From Vibrio cincinnatiensis DSM 19608 (GTDB taxonomy: Bacteria > Pseudomonadota > Gammaproteobacteria > Enterobacterales > Vibrionaceae), in contig NZ_FUXB01000001.1 of assembly GCF_900167345.1 (NCBI RefSeq), positions 1-64,000 on the forward strand: 64,000 bases of DNA, in the 5' to 3' direction. Within the stretch, counting starts at the first letter, position 1. The number at the start of each line of letters is the position of its first letter. Both the position numbers and the translations under genes were made by a program. The notes under the pieces are model-generated. The model searched no databases and was not told the DNA's origin. It saw nothing but the letters and a program-made list of their open reading frames with translations. Below are positions 1-9,088 of this stretch, piece after piece.

Positions 1-90
1 GCTCTTGCAAACAAGCTCGGTCGGGTAGCATGGCACATCTTGGCGAAAAATAGTGAATACGATATTAATCAGGCATTTAAGCCTGTTTGA
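1..90 (+). CDS. IS110-family transposase, C-terminal fragment (5' end outside window)
   Basis: Frame 1 is open from base 1 to the TGA at 88-90 and gives 29 residues beginning ALANKLGRVAWHILAKNSEY. The ANK-x-A/G-R-x-A-W pattern is typical of the extreme C-terminus of IS110-family DEDD transposases, after the Transposase_20 domain. Only this tail is visible, so intactness and activity cannot be judged. The assignment rests on this one motif and on the long non-coding tail behind it. Confidence 0.6.
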   Translation, partial: ALANKLGRVAWHILAKNSEYDINQAFKPV

Positions 91-345
91 CTAAAAATAC
101 TAAGTTCTAAGGAGATATCCTCAAGAAGCAACTGAGTTTGCAATAGCTGATGAATAAACGGTGAACCATCCTTACTACACTCTGATAACGCAACGAGGTT
201 ATTGAAACCGAGGCTTTGAAAAGACAGTGAGGAGCGGATTACATCATGGCGCAGGTCACATAGTAGACCTAGAAAGACGTCGGATATATGTTAGCGACCG
301 TATCATTGAATCAGTCATTGCATCCTGAGGTGCGTCCATATATGT
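1..345 (+). mobile_element. Right end of an IS110-family (IS1111-like) insertion sequence, truncated by the window edge
   Basis: The window opens inside a transposase reading frame that stops at 88-90. It is followed by about 250 bases with no gene, as is usual for the non-coding right flank of IS110/IS1111 elements. The sequence changes character near 330-345, just before the short leader of the host gene ybaM. The left end is outside the window, so terminal repeats cannot be compared and the right boundary is an estimate. Confidence 0.5.
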
Positions 346-405
346 TGCTTTATATTTTCTATAGTACGTATTTATATGGCCGAGACAACCAGCCATTGTG
401 TGGGG

Positions 406-585
406 TTATGACGAAGGATTGGATATTGACTGTGTCAACTGGTTTTCTAAATCTTGTTTAACCAGATCGATAGCTTTGAGGGCAACACTAAGGTCAACTT
501 GGTTAGATTCCAGTAGATAAATCAGGTCAACCGCCAATTTAATTTCATCAGGAGCCTCATCGAGTGAGGTGGGTGAATGACTCAT
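406..585 (-). CDS. ybaM: YbaM family protein (DUF2496), 59 aa
   Basis: This short protein has the core LDEAPDEIKLAVDLIYLLES at residues 8-27, the signature of the DUF2496/YbaM family (Escherichia coli YbaM carries the closely similar APDDVKLAVDLIVLLE). It lies 16 bases downstream of priC on the same strand, the same pairing as priC-ybaM in enterobacteria, which supports the call more than length alone could. The family has no established biochemical function. The start ATG at 583-585 has only a weak purine stretch upstream, so it may be translated mainly by coupling to priC. Confidence 0.85.
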   Translation of the reverse strand: MSHSPTSLDEAPDEIKLAVDLIYLLESNQVDLSVALKAIDLVKQDLENQLTQSISNPSS

Positions 586-601
586 TGGGGAATTCTCTCG
601 G

Positions 602-1165
602 TTATGGGATATGACAACTGAGTAGCTGTGCTTCGATTCGGGATTTCGCTTGTTGGCAACGTGCGAGTCGCTGCTGAGCTACCGTTAAGGCTTGCAAGGC
701 GGCTTTGTGATAACGAGCGGGGGCATGGTCAAATTCATACTGTTTATTTAGTACTAATTGACGCAGTCTTTGCTCCCATTCTTGATGCTGTGTTAACTGT
801 TTCTGGAGCGCCGCTTTCGATGTTGTTTCGGCTAACTTTGTCTCGATGTGAGTGCTTGTTGACTCATTTCGTAAGCTCTCTAATGCGTGGGTGATGACGC
901 GTTGTAGTGCTTCCATTTGTGCAAATAAACGCTCAGTGAGATGCTCTATCTGAGTAGTTGTGGATCGTGGGTTTTGAGCCAATCTTAGTATTCTTGCCAA
1001 GTTCTGCTCCGTTTCTTCGATACAGGGCACTAGCCATCGGCTATCCGAGTCAAACACCTGGGGATCAAACCAAGGTCCATTAATGGTGTGTGCTTGGTCG
1101 ATAAGCTTAGCTTGCTGCTTCCAGTGATGAAGTTGTGCTGTTAATTGAGATAAACGATGGGTCAT
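602..1165 (-). CDS. priC: Primosomal replication protein N'' (PriC)
   Basis: The 187-residue all-helical protein is rich in Gln, Leu and Arg and has conserved blocks around HQEWEQRLRQLV and a C-terminal AQQRLARCQQAKSRIE. These match PriC, which reloads DnaB helicase at stalled forks with leading-strand gaps, independently of PriA. The chosen ATG at 1163-1165 overlaps the stop of the upstream transporter gene as ATGA, suggesting translational coupling; a slightly longer in-frame start at 1180 is possible. ybaM follows in the same direction, as in enterobacteria. Confidence 0.85.
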   Translation of the reverse strand: MTHRLSQLTAQLHHWKQQAKLIDQAHTINGPWFDPQVFDSDSRWLVPCIEETEQNLARILRLAQNPRSTTTQIEHLTERLFAQMEALQRVITHALESLRNESTSTHIETKLAETTSKAALQKQLTQHQEWEQRLRQLVLNKQYEFDHAPARYHKAALQALTVAQQRLARCQQAKSRIEAQLLSCHIP

Positions 1166-1941
1166 AAGCCAACAAACCAAGCATCATAGGCCAATTTAAC
1201 GGCCAGCCCACTGACGACTAAAACAAACACAGGGCGGATGAATTTCCCTCCAAAGTGGATCGCTGAGTGAGCGCCAACAAAGGCTCCAACCATGAGGCAA
1301 AGACCCATTGTCAGGCCTAATATCCAGTCAATATGCCCTAAAATCGCAAAGGTAATAAGAGAAGTAAAATTACTGGTAAAGTTCATGGCTTTACCTAAAC
1401 CAGAAGCCAGTAAGATATTGAGACGATAGAGCGCCATAGAACTGACTGTCCAAAATGCCCCTGTTCCGGGGCCCGCTAAACCATCATAAAACCCAAGGGT
1501 GAAACCTTGGACATATTGTTTTCGATGAGTGTGTGGACACCTTGTCGGCAGATGAGTATGGCTCGTGTGGGGTGTTTTGTACCATATGGTGTAGAAAGCC
1601 GCCGCCAAGATGATTAACGGTAGGACTTTTTGTAACCACGCTGTGCTGATGGCGTCAACGGCGAAGGTTCCAATCACGGCTCCAATGAAAGTGGCAATGA
1701 AGGCTCTTTTCCAAAAACTGGGTGTAAATAGCTGTTTACGGTAGTAAGTCACGGCGGCGGTGGAAGAGGCAAATGTCGCGGCTAACTTATTGGTGCCAAG
1801 CGCAATATGAGGCGGTAGCCCTAAAGAGAGAAGGGTTGGAACGGTAAGCATTCCACCGCCTCCTGCAACGGCATCAATAAAGCCAGCAACAAAGGCAACG
1901 ATAGCGAGAATAAATAAAGTGGTTGGTTCGACAAGTTCCAT
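1162..1941 (-). CDS. TSUP (TauE/SafE) family membrane transporter, YfcA-like
   Basis: The 259-residue membrane protein has about eight hydrophobic segments. The N-terminal signature GFIDAVAGGGGMLTVPTL (around residues 20-38) and the later GFYDGLAGPGTGAFW (around 150-165) are the two repeated motifs of the TauE/SafE permease family. Members export or import sulfite, sulfoacetate and other organosulfur anions, but the substrate of YfcA-type proteins is not established. It heads an apparent operon with priC and ybaM, which has no obvious functional logic and probably reflects conserved synteny. Confidence 0.85.
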   Translation of the reverse strand: MELVEPTTLFILAIVAFVAGFIDAVAGGGGMLTVPTLLSLGLPPHIALGTNKLAATFASSTAAVTYYRKQLFTPSFWKRAFIATFIGAVIGTFAVDAISTAWLQKVLPLIILAAAFYTIWYKTPHTSHTHLPTRCPHTHRKQYVQGFTLGFYDGLAGPGTGAFWTVSSMALYRLNILLASGLGKAMNFTSNFTSLITFAILGHIDWILGLTMGLCLMVGAFVGAHSAIHFGGKFIRPVFVLVVSGLAVKLAYDAWFVGL

Positions 1942-2134
1942 TAATGGTTCGGTCCTAAAAATAACGGTAAAACGGATCGCAACGCATCACTGTCGCTAGC
2001 CACTTAAGCTGTAATCAGCCAGCGTGGTATTCCTACAATAGGGTAATCATCCCGTGAGAATAGACCATTTCATCATGAGGTAAACGGCAATCCCAATACT
2101 GAACGGTGTATGGCCGCAACATTGGGGTATGAAT

Positions 2135-4207
2135 CTATTCAATGGAACGTTTAAACGGTGGAAGAGAATCAAGCAAGGATTTGCCATAACGTTTAGAGAC
2201 TATCCGCCGATCAAGTATGACTACTCTACCAGAGTCTTGCTCTTTGCGCAGCAAGCGGCCGACCGACTGAACCAACTTTTTACTGGCTTCGGGAACACTA
2301 ATTTGTAAAAACGGATTACCACCTCGTTGCTGAATGTATTCAGCATGAGCTTGCTCTACAGGTGAGCTTGGTACGGCAAAGGGAATTTTGGTTATGATCA
2401 AGTTTTCTAGTAATGCGCCGGGTAAGTCTAACCCTTCCGAAAAGCTGCCTGTTCCAAAAAGGATGCTGGTTTTTTCACATTGGATGAGGGTCTTATGCTG
2501 GTTTAAAATCTCTTTCCTCGATTTTTCTCCTTGTAACTGTAAAGACCAACCTTTTGTGATGCACTGGCTACGAATTTTCTCTGCGACCTCTTTCATTTGC
2601 CAGTAAGAAGCAAACAGAACCAAATTGGCTTTATTGGGCTGAATATAGTGGACTATCTTGCCAGCAAGATAGTCGGTATATTGTGGCGCTTGTGGCTCAT
2701 AATCCATTTGGGGGATCAGCAACTCGGCTTGATTTTGATAATCGAATGGTGAAGCGAGCGCTAAAAATTGGACACCATCATCACTCTTTTCACTGATCCC
2801 AGCTTGGCGACAGAAAAACTGAAAAGAGTTAAGAGCTCGGAGTGTCGCCGATACCAATACTGCACCAACGCAGCGGCTCCATATTTGTTGATCAAGCTGC
2901 CAGCCAATTTCTAGCGGTGACACATTGACTAAGTAATCCCCCTCTCTTTCATGGCTGACTTCTAGCCAGCGTGCCAAAGGCGCTCCCTTTTCTCGATTGG
3001 GTTCCGCCATTAAGTGCCAAACTTGGGCAAGGTTCTCCAGACGCTGAAGATAAAAGCCCAGTTCCGACAGGGCAGGATCGGCTAGTCTCGCGGCTATCCC
3101 ACCATCTTTGACCGCTTCAGCAATTAAATCGGTGATTTTACCCATCGCTTGATTGAGCTTCTGGCTCGATTGTTTGAGTTCTTTAGCTTGGCTCTCTAGC
3201 CATTCAGGCAATTCACCATGTTCAAAACGATAAACCCCTTCGTCAAAGGCGGAGGCTTCAAATTGATTTGGGAGTTGATTAAGGGATGGAATCAACTGTT
3301 GGAGTGCATCTTGAGCCTCATTATGAAAACGAGACACGCGCTTGCTGTCAACTAAAGCAATAAATTTCGCTAATGACTGATTGAGCTTTTCTAGCCAAGT
3401 GACTGCCCCTTTCATGGTTGCAGAAGCGGAGGCATGATCTCGTGCTACATGGGGGAGGTGATGCGCTTCATCAAAGACATAAAGGGTATTTTCTGGTTCT
3501 GGAAGAATGACGCCACCACCGAGGTCGGCATCAGCCATCACTAAACTGTGGTTAGCAATAATGACATCGGCTTTATCCATTTCTGCTCGAGCTTTTTGAA
3601 ATGGACACGTTCTGTGAGCCGCAAAGCTTCCGTTACAGCTATGTTTATCACTGACAATTGTATTCCAAATGGCGTCACTGATGGGGGTTGGCCAAGCATC
3701 TCGGTCACCATCCCACTGACCGTTTGCCAGCTGTTGATAAAGCGCTTGAAGTAACTGGATATCCTGAGCCTCTGGTTTGCTGGTAAACATCGCAAGTTGA
3801 CCACCATCCACGCCACTGGCTGAGGCCAGCTTTTCTGCGCAGCAATAACGTTGACGCCCTTTGGCTAAAAGAAACGAAAAACTCTGGTCGGTGATTCGTC
3901 GATAAAGGGGGAGATCTTTTTGTACCAGTTGTTCTTGCAGGGCGACAGTCGCAGTTGAAATTACGACCTTGCGATTATTGAGCATAGCAACGGGGATGGT
4001 TGCCATTAGGTAAGAAAGAGATTTACCGATTCCGGTTCCTGCTTCTGCAACAATCATCCGTGTTGATGAGTGATAGCGGCCGCAGAGTGTCTTGGTAATC
4101 TCGGCCACGAGATAATTTTGTGCTCGACGTGGAATGAAGTTATCTAACTGACTCTGCAGATTATGATAGCTCGTTCGAATGGATTGTTGGATTTTTGTGG
4201 TTAGCAT
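2135..4207 (-). CDS. dinG: ATP-dependent DNA helicase DinG (XPD-like, Fe-S)
   Basis: This 690-residue superfamily 2 helicase has Walker A AEAGTGIGKS at residues 54-63, a DEAH box in VFDEAHHLPHVARD, and motif VI QSVGRLLRKEQDSGR near the C-terminus. Cysteines in RYCCAEK and in HSCNGSFAAHRTCPF fit the four-cysteine Fe-S cluster domain. DinG unwinds forks, D-loops, R-loops and G-quadruplexes 5'-3' and is involved in resolving replication-transcription conflicts. The ATG at 4205-4207 is preferred over an upstream in-frame start at 4243 because an AGG ribosome site sits eight bases before it and the family begins close to this point. Confidence 0.93.
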   Translation of the reverse strand: MLTTKIQQSIRTSYHNLQSQLDNFIPRRAQNYLVAEITKTLCGRYHSSTRMIVAEAGTGIGKSLSYLMATIPVAMLNNRKVVISTATVALQEQLVQKDLPLYRRITDQSFSFLLAKGRQRYCCAEKLASASGVDGGQLAMFTSKPEAQDIQLLQALYQQLANGQWDGDRDAWPTPISDAIWNTIVSDKHSCNGSFAAHRTCPFQKARAEMDKADVIIANHSLVMADADLGGGVILPEPENTLYVFDEAHHLPHVARDHASASATMKGAVTWLEKLNQSLAKFIALVDSKRVSRFHNEAQDALQQLIPSLNQLPNQFEASAFDEGVYRFEHGELPEWLESQAKELKQSSQKLNQAMGKITDLIAEAVKDGGIAARLADPALSELGFYLQRLENLAQVWHLMAEPNREKGAPLARWLEVSHEREGDYLVNVSPLEIGWQLDQQIWSRCVGAVLVSATLRALNSFQFFCRQAGISEKSDDGVQFLALASPFDYQNQAELLIPQMDYEPQAPQYTDYLAGKIVHYIQPNKANLVLFASYWQMKEVAEKIRSQCITKGWSLQLQGEKSRKEILNQHKTLIQCEKTSILFGTGSFSEGLDLPGALLENLIITKIPFAVPSSPVEQAHAEYIQQRGGNPFLQISVPEASKKLVQSVGRLLRKEQDSGRVVILDRRIVSKRYGKSLLDSLPPFKRSIE

Positions 4208-4794
4208 AGCGAGACCTAAATAGCAGAGGTGCGATAGTAGCATAATTTGTGGAATGAGATCGGTCGCGGGCTTCTGTTTTAACTTTTAGGGACTCGCTTT
4301 ATCTCTTCATTTCCTTCCGAATAAATGACTTTCTACTCACTAATAGCTTGGAATATTCTGTTTTTGAATCAATTCTAGATCTTGCTCACAAAAATAATCT
4401 GAACCTTTATGCGTATCTCTATCATCTTACATTGAGTAGATATAAATGCTATGAATGATGTGTTGAGCTATATAAAATACCGACATATTGATTGCTAATG
4501 ATTGTTTTGGTTTTTAATTCTGTACTGTTGGTTTTATTAATATTTATTAAAAATTAGCTTTTTGGTTAGAAACTGCTCGAAATAAAATGAGACAAAGATG
4601 TAATCTATTGTTTATTAAGGTTTTATGTATTTTTTATAAATATTTTTTTGCACATTTGACATGTAGCATATTCTTTTGCAATCTTAAGTGCGAATTCAGT
4701 GGCGATGGTCATTAACCGAAGAGTTAACCAACCATCATCTAAAACAAAGGGAACCGAAATGGAATTCCCATCTAAGAAAAGGCAGTGGATTAAT
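4208..4794. other. AT-rich intergenic region upstream of the porin gene
   Basis: About 590 bases between the divergently placed dinG and porin genes contain no convincing open reading frame. The DNA is strongly AT-rich with T-runs around 4600-4660. A TTGACA-like hexamer occurs at 4656-4661, without a good -10 box at the right distance. Long upstream regions of this kind are common before regulated outer-membrane porin genes; I see no identifiable operator. Confidence 0.5.
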
Positions 4795-5736
4795 ATGAAA
4801 AAGACTCTAGTAGCACTACTGGTTGCTTCAGCGGCAACATCAGTTAATGCAGCAGAAGTATTTAAGACAGATGACGTATTGGTTGATTTCTATGGTCAGC
4901 TTCGTCAAACCGTTAAGTTTACTGATAAGAGCAACACCGATGCTAAGATCGACCAAGGTTCTTCACGTGTTGGCGTTAACCTAACGTACAATGCGATTGA
5001 AGAAGGTTTAGACGTTGTTGCTAAAGTTGAATACCGCGTCGATGAAGATTGGCATCTTCGTCAACACTATATCGGTCTGAGCACCGAATTTGGCGTAATG
5101 ACTTTTGGTAAGCATTCACCGCTTTATGATGATGTTTATGGCGCAATTTACGCTTATGAGTATGATCTAGCACCTTATATCGCTGGTGGTGGTTTAGACG
5201 AAAACTTCTGGCAAACCAGTGCGATCAAATATCAGTTAGATCTTGATAACAGCTGGATTAAAGCTCAGTACAACCTAGCAGAAAATAATTCAAACCCTGA
5301 GTTGTTTGAACTGTATGTTGGTACTTCTTACGATGCACTTTCTTTACACATTGGTGGTGCGTCAATGTCTGATAAAACATCTGGTAATGTTGACTCAACT
5401 TACTTTGAAGCAACAGCGGAATACGCGCTAGGTAAAGGTGTAATTGGCTTTACTTATGCTTACAACAAAGACAAAGATAAAGTTGCTAATACAAAAGCTG
5501 AATCTGATGGCTTCCACTTAGGTGCTAAATACGAAGTGGCGAGCAAAACATCACTGTACGGTGGCGGTCAGTTCATCAATGGTAAAAAAGAAGAAGCAGA
5601 CGTAACGAACCTTTATTTAGGTGTTGAATATATGTTTGCTAAGTGGGCACGTACTTACGTTGAATACAACTTCAACGATACCGATGGTCAAAGCGATGTG
5701 AACAATCTTGCTATCGGTGCTCGTGTATACTGGTAA
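4795..5736 (+). CDS. General bacterial porin (Gram-negative OmpC/OmpU-like)
   Basis: The 313-residue precursor begins with the signal peptide MKKTLVALLVASAATSVNA, cleaved before AEVF, followed by a beta-rich trimeric-porin sequence: DDVLVDFYGQLR near the N-terminus and the closing strand NLAIGARVYW. The terminal aromatic residue is the outer-membrane insertion signal. Such porins form water-filled channels for small solutes. The start is uncertain: an in-frame ATG at 4759 has a better ribosome site (AAAGGGAA), but it would add twelve charged residues before a perfect signal peptide. A strong terminator follows. Confidence 0.85.
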   Translation: MKKTLVALLVASAATSVNAAEVFKTDDVLVDFYGQLRQTVKFTDKSNTDAKIDQGSSRVGVNLTYNAIEEGLDVVAKVEYRVDEDWHLRQHYIGLSTEFGVMTFGKHSPLYDDVYGAIYAYEYDLAPYIAGGGLDENFWQTSAIKYQLDLDNSWIKAQYNLAENNSNPELFELYVGTSYDALSLHIGGASMSDKTSGNVDSTYFEATAEYALGKGVIGFTYAYNKDKDKVANTKAESDGFHLGAKYEVASKTSLYGGGQFINGKKEEADVTNLYLGVEYMFAKWARTYVEYNFNDTDGQSDVNNLAIGARVYW

Positions 5737-5758
5737 TTTAATGATTTATCGTTAAGAT

Positions 5759-5784
5759 AAGCTCGGCACTGCCGAGCTTTTTTT
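5759..5784 (+). terminator. Intrinsic terminator of the porin gene
   Basis: The inverted repeat AAGCTCGGC-ACT-GCCGAGCTT, with its second arm running into a seven-T tract, begins 22 bases after the porin stop codon. Confidence 0.93.
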
Positions 5785-5802
5785 ATGGGAGATAAGTAAG
5801 TT

Positions 5803-6483
5803 ATGGCGATAACAATGAAAAATATCATTAATGGCTTATTGGTGGGGTTAGCCCTAACAACGACTGTGCAAGCCAAAGTGCAACTGATGGTACCAGAAGA
5901 GATCAGCTTAGCCGTTGTGAACTTAGAAAAACCACAGCTAAAAGGCGGCTTGTTAAGCAGTTCTAAAAGGGTCGAGCTACCCGATGGTATTAACCAAATT
6001 GCTTTTCGTTATGTAAAACCTTTTGTTAACCGGGATACGGTTGATAATGTTTATAGTGAGTTGGTGGTGCTACGTTTTAATGCGACAGATCAAGCCTTAA
6101 CTTTTCAAGTGCCCAGCTATCGTAATGCCCAGCAAGCCAAGAAAGAGATCGCTCATTTTGAATGGCAGTTGATTGACATGGATAACCAGAAACCGATTGA
6201 GCAGGTGAGTGATATTGTCCCTGTTAGCGGTTTTGTATTAGGGCAGAGTTTTATCGATAACATTGTTGAATACAATAAACAGTCAGGCAAAGCCGCCATA
6301 ACGATGAGTTATTTAACGGTAGAAAATCAGCCACAGGTTGTTACAACCCACGATAAACATTCTTTAGCTAAACCGGTTAGCTTAGCTTCAGAGTCGGTAT
6401 TGAATGATTTACAAACGCTGTATTTACAAGCGGATAAAGAGCAAAGAAAAGCATTTCGTAAATGGATGATTGATCAAGAATAA
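5803..6483 (+). CDS. DUF2057 (YccT-like) family exported protein
   Basis: The 226-residue protein has an N-terminal signal peptide (MKNIINGLLVGLALTTTVQA, residues 5-24) followed by VQLMVPEEISLAVVNLEK, a core like that of the DUF2057/YccT family. Members are periplasmic; E. coli YccT has been linked to curli control, but the role in Vibrio is not established. The first ATG at 5803 follows GGGAGATAAG, which serves as ribosome site; a start four codons later would lack one. It is monocistronic, bounded by the porin terminator and a convergent hairpin at 6490-6517. Confidence 0.8.
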   Translation: MAITMKNIINGLLVGLALTTTVQAKVQLMVPEEISLAVVNLEKPQLKGGLLSSSKRVELPDGINQIAFRYVKPFVNRDTVDNVYSELVVLRFNATDQALTFQVPSYRNAQQAKKEIAHFEWQLIDMDNQKPIEQVSDIVPVSGFVLGQSFIDNIVEYNKQSGKAAITMSYLTVENQPQVVTTHDKHSLAKPVSLASESVLNDLQTLYLQADKEQRKAFRKWMIDQE

Positions 6484-6489
6484 GCTTTA

Positions 6490-6517
6490 AACCCCTAACG
6501 ATTTAATATTAGGGGTT
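6490..6517. terminator. Bidirectional hairpin between convergent genes
   Basis: A perfect nine-base inverted repeat (AACCCCTAA and TTAGGGGTT) with a ten-base AT loop lies between the stop codons of the DUF2057 gene and the convergent ychJ-like gene. U-tracts on either side are short, so termination efficiency is unclear. Confidence 0.7.
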
Positions 6518-6523
6518 CACTTC

Positions 6524-6982
6524 TTAGCCACAACATTTTTTCGATTTTTGACCACTGCCACATAGGCAAGGATCATTGCGTCCGATTTTAGTTCTTGGTG
6601 GAAAGACACCATCAATATAAAACCACTGATTATTCTCATGGACAAAACGTGATTGTTCTTCGAGACAGAGAAGAGTTTGCTCTGTTTGGTAAAACGCTTT
6701 GAAATGAACAAACCCTTCATTTTCATTCGACCCAGACCAGCTACGCAGTACTTCTAACTGATGCCACTGGCTATTTATTGATGCGGCAATCTCATCGCGT
6801 TGCTTATCGGCCTGACAGGAGGGGTGGTAGGTATCGACGACAAAATCAGTCAAACCCAGTACATGGGCGCTGTAGCGCGCACGCATTAATTGCTCTGGTG
6901 TTTGTGCCTGCTGAGCGTTGGTATGAATGGGTTGGCAGCAGTGGTGATATTCTTTACCACTACCACAGTAACAAACGGTCAT
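6524..6982 (-). CDS. YchJ family protein with two SEC-C motifs (UPF0225)
   Basis: The 152-residue protein carries a cysteine-rich zinc motif at each end: CYCGSGKEYHHCC near residue 4 and NDPCLCGSGQKSKKCC at the C-terminus. Between them lies the YchJ domain (PEQLMRARYSAHVLG, then FVHFKAFY). SEC-C motifs bind zinc; the YchJ family is widespread and functionally uncharacterised. The ATG at 6980-6982 is preferred over an upstream TTG at 7000 because family members begin directly before the first zinc motif. Confidence 0.88.
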   Translation of the reverse strand: MTVCYCGSGKEYHHCCQPIHTNAQQAQTPEQLMRARYSAHVLGLTDFVVDTYHPSCQADKQRDEIAASINSQWHQLEVLRSWSGSNENEGFVHFKAFYQTEQTLLCLEEQSRFVHENNQWFYIDGVFPPRTKIGRNDPCLCGSGQKSKKCCG

Positions 6983-7040
6983 GACGGTTATTCTAATCAA
7001 TGAAATAGCCGCTTAGTTTAGGGGGAACTGCAAGTGGTGT

Positions 7041-8255
7041 CTAGGCGCTGACATTTAATAAATCAATCGTCCAACAAACGGCTTCATTATAGCAATCGCT
7101 CACGTCTGACTCGAGGAGTTTGAGCTGCTGTGAACGCTGAGAGACTTGTTTCCAATCGGCATGTTCATAGGCTTTCGCCAAGTCGAGCAGTTGCCCAAGT
7201 ACGCCATCCCCCTTTAATAAGGCTTGTTTAACCGCATCTTCTATCGGTATTTTGTCAATGATTTCCTCAAGTGGTTGATCAAGTAAGCTATCTAGCAGTG
7301 AAAACATGCCGGTTAAAAAAGCATTTCCTGACGCATTACTCTCGTTGAGTTTGAGATAAAGTTGTTCACAGTAACGAGCGCGTTGAATCGATAAGCGGTA
7401 GAGAGAATCTGGTTTATCGCGGTGCGTTGATGCGATAGCCACCAGAGAGGCAAATTTACGTAATCGCTCTTCCCCTAAATAGACTAAGGCTTGCTTAAAC
7501 GATTGTATCTTGGCACTGACCATGACAGAAGCATTGACAAACGTCAGTAATTTATAAGAAAGGGAAAGATCTTTTGCTACAAGACGTTCTAACTCTTGAT
7601 AATCGATCTCTTCTTTTGCAATGGCTTTGCACAGTTGAACAAGGGTAATAAAGTCAGGCTCTAGTGCTTTACGTTGGATTAATTCAGGTTTACTGAAAAA
7701 ATAGCCTTGAAAATAGGTAAACCCAGCTTGTTTGGCTTGTTCAAACTCTTCATAGGTCTCTACTTTTTCGGCGAGAAATTCAATGTGTGTGCCGGCCAGT
7801 TTTTGCATGAAAACTTTAGCTTTATCAACGGGAATAAGGCGAATATCGAACTTAATGATGGAAACGTAGGGAAGAAAAGGTTTCCAAGCTCGGTTAGGAA
7901 TAAAGTCATCTAATGCAATTTTATAACCCGCTTGATGTATCTGTTTAATTGCGTTGAGCAATTCTTCTGTTGGTGGGCAATCTTCAAGGACTTCAACCAC
8001 CAAGCTATCGGATGGGAATAATGTTGGGATGAGATTGATTAAACTCTGATAGGGGAAATTCACAAAGCCCCAGTGTTGTGTTAATGCCGTGTAGTGGGTT
8101 GACCAGAAGTGATCGGAAAGAAGGCGGCTGGTGGCGAGTTCAGGATCAATGTCTGGGAACGTATTATTCGGGCCATCACGGAACAATAATTCATAGCCGA
8201 TGGTTTTTCTTTCTCGGTCTAGTATGGGTTGTTGTGCGATGTAGGAATACTTCAT
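7041..8255 (-). CDS. EAL-HDOD domain signalling protein (putative cyclic-di-GMP phosphodiesterase)
   Basis: The 404-residue protein has an N-terminal EAL-type domain (residues about 1-200) and a C-terminal HDOD domain (about 205-400). Typical EAL positions are present as VNFPYQSL, VVEVLEDCP, IALDDF, IIKFDI, AEKVET and FQGYFFSKP, but the EAL signature itself reads YELLF. This divergent architecture is common in Vibrio (CdgJ and relatives), where members affect motility and biofilm; some are catalytic and others act as binding proteins. AGCAGG lies before the ATG. It stands alone between ychJ and lpxH. Confidence 0.85.
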   Translation of the reverse strand: MKYSYIAQQPILDRERKTIGYELLFRDGPNNTFPDIDPELATSRLLSDHFWSTHYTALTQHWGFVNFPYQSLINLIPTLFPSDSLVVEVLEDCPPTEELLNAIKQIHQAGYKIALDDFIPNRAWKPFLPYVSIIKFDIRLIPVDKAKVFMQKLAGTHIEFLAEKVETYEEFEQAKQAGFTYFQGYFFSKPELIQRKALEPDFITLVQLCKAIAKEEIDYQELERLVAKDLSLSYKLLTFVNASVMVSAKIQSFKQALVYLGEERLRKFASLVAIASTHRDKPDSLYRLSIQRARYCEQLYLKLNESNASGNAFLTGMFSLLDSLLDQPLEEIIDKIPIEDAVKQALLKGDGVLGQLLDLAKAYEHADWKQVSQRSQQLKLLESDVSDCYNEAVCWTIDLLNVSA

Positions 8256-8357
8256 AGACCTGCTCTTTATATTTATTATTGAGGGGCACTTTTGCTGATT
8301 GTCCTCTATTTTTTGGTAGGTTGCTGCGAGTTAACTCAAAGAAAGTCCAGTTACACA

Positions 8358-9077
8358 TTACAGAGATCGAGACTCTAATTTATACCCTTGTGGTGAATAG
8401 CTTAGGATGGAGCCTTGGCTGTACCAATCGCCCAAGACGATGCGTACCTTATTGTCAGATTCCATCAAATGGTGAATCGCAGGGCGGTGAGTATGCCCAT
8501 GAATCATAAGATCAACATGATGTTTTTTCATAACTTGTAGCACTTCGCTGGGGGTGACATCCATAATTGCCATGGTTTTTTGTTCTTTGTCACTGCGGAT
8601 ATCGGACTGAACGCGTTTGACTATGCGTTTCTTTAAAACATAGGGTAAACGGTTAAATATCCACTGTAACCAAGGTTTATGTACTTTGGCCCGAAAGGCT
8701 AAATATCGAACATCTTCAATGCATAAGGTATCTCCATGCAGTATTACCGTAGGGGTACCGTAGAGATCAATCACTGTTTCTTGTTCTAATAAAGTAACGC
8801 CGGTTTCTTTAGCAAACCGCTGACCAATAAGAAAGTCTCGATTGCCATGAATAAAGAAACAAGGCACACCTGATGCGGTAAGTTGCTGAAACTCAGATTT
8901 AATTTGTTGGGCAAAAGGCGTTGGGTCATCATCGCCGATCCAAAAATCAAATAAATCACCGAGTACATAAAGAGCGTCGGCTTGTCGCGCTTCAGTGCGC
9001 ATAAATTGAGAAAAACACTGGGTGATATCTGGGCGAACCGGGGAAAGATGAAGATCTGAAATAAATAAAGTATGCAT
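8358..9077 (-). CDS. lpxH: UDP-2,3-diacylglucosamine diphosphatase LpxH
   Basis: This 239-residue calcineurin-like phosphoesterase has the metal-binding motifs FISDLHLS (residues 5-12), [27 protein letters not shown] and HGHTHRP. Together with [12 protein letters not shown] they identify LpxH, the peripheral inner-membrane enzyme that hydrolyses UDP-2,3-diacylglucosamine to lipid X in lipid A synthesis. The ATG at 9075-9077 gives the usual length (about 240). It lies behind ppiB on the same strand, and a hairpin at 9089-9109 sits just upstream of the start. Confidence 0.95.
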   Translation of the reverse strand: MHTLFISDLHLSPVRPDITQCFSQFMRTEARQADALYVLGDLFDFWIGDDDPTPFAQQIKSEFQQLTASGVPCFFIHGNRDFLIGQRFAKETGVTLLEQETVIDLYGTPTVILHGDTLCIEDVRYLAFRAKVHKPWLQWIFNRLPYVLKKRIVKRVQSDIRSDKEQKTMAIMDVTPSEVLQVMKKHHVDLMIHGHTHRPAIHHLMESDNKVRIVLGDWYSQGSILSYSPQGYKLESRSL

Positions 9078-9088
9078 AAGAACATTAG

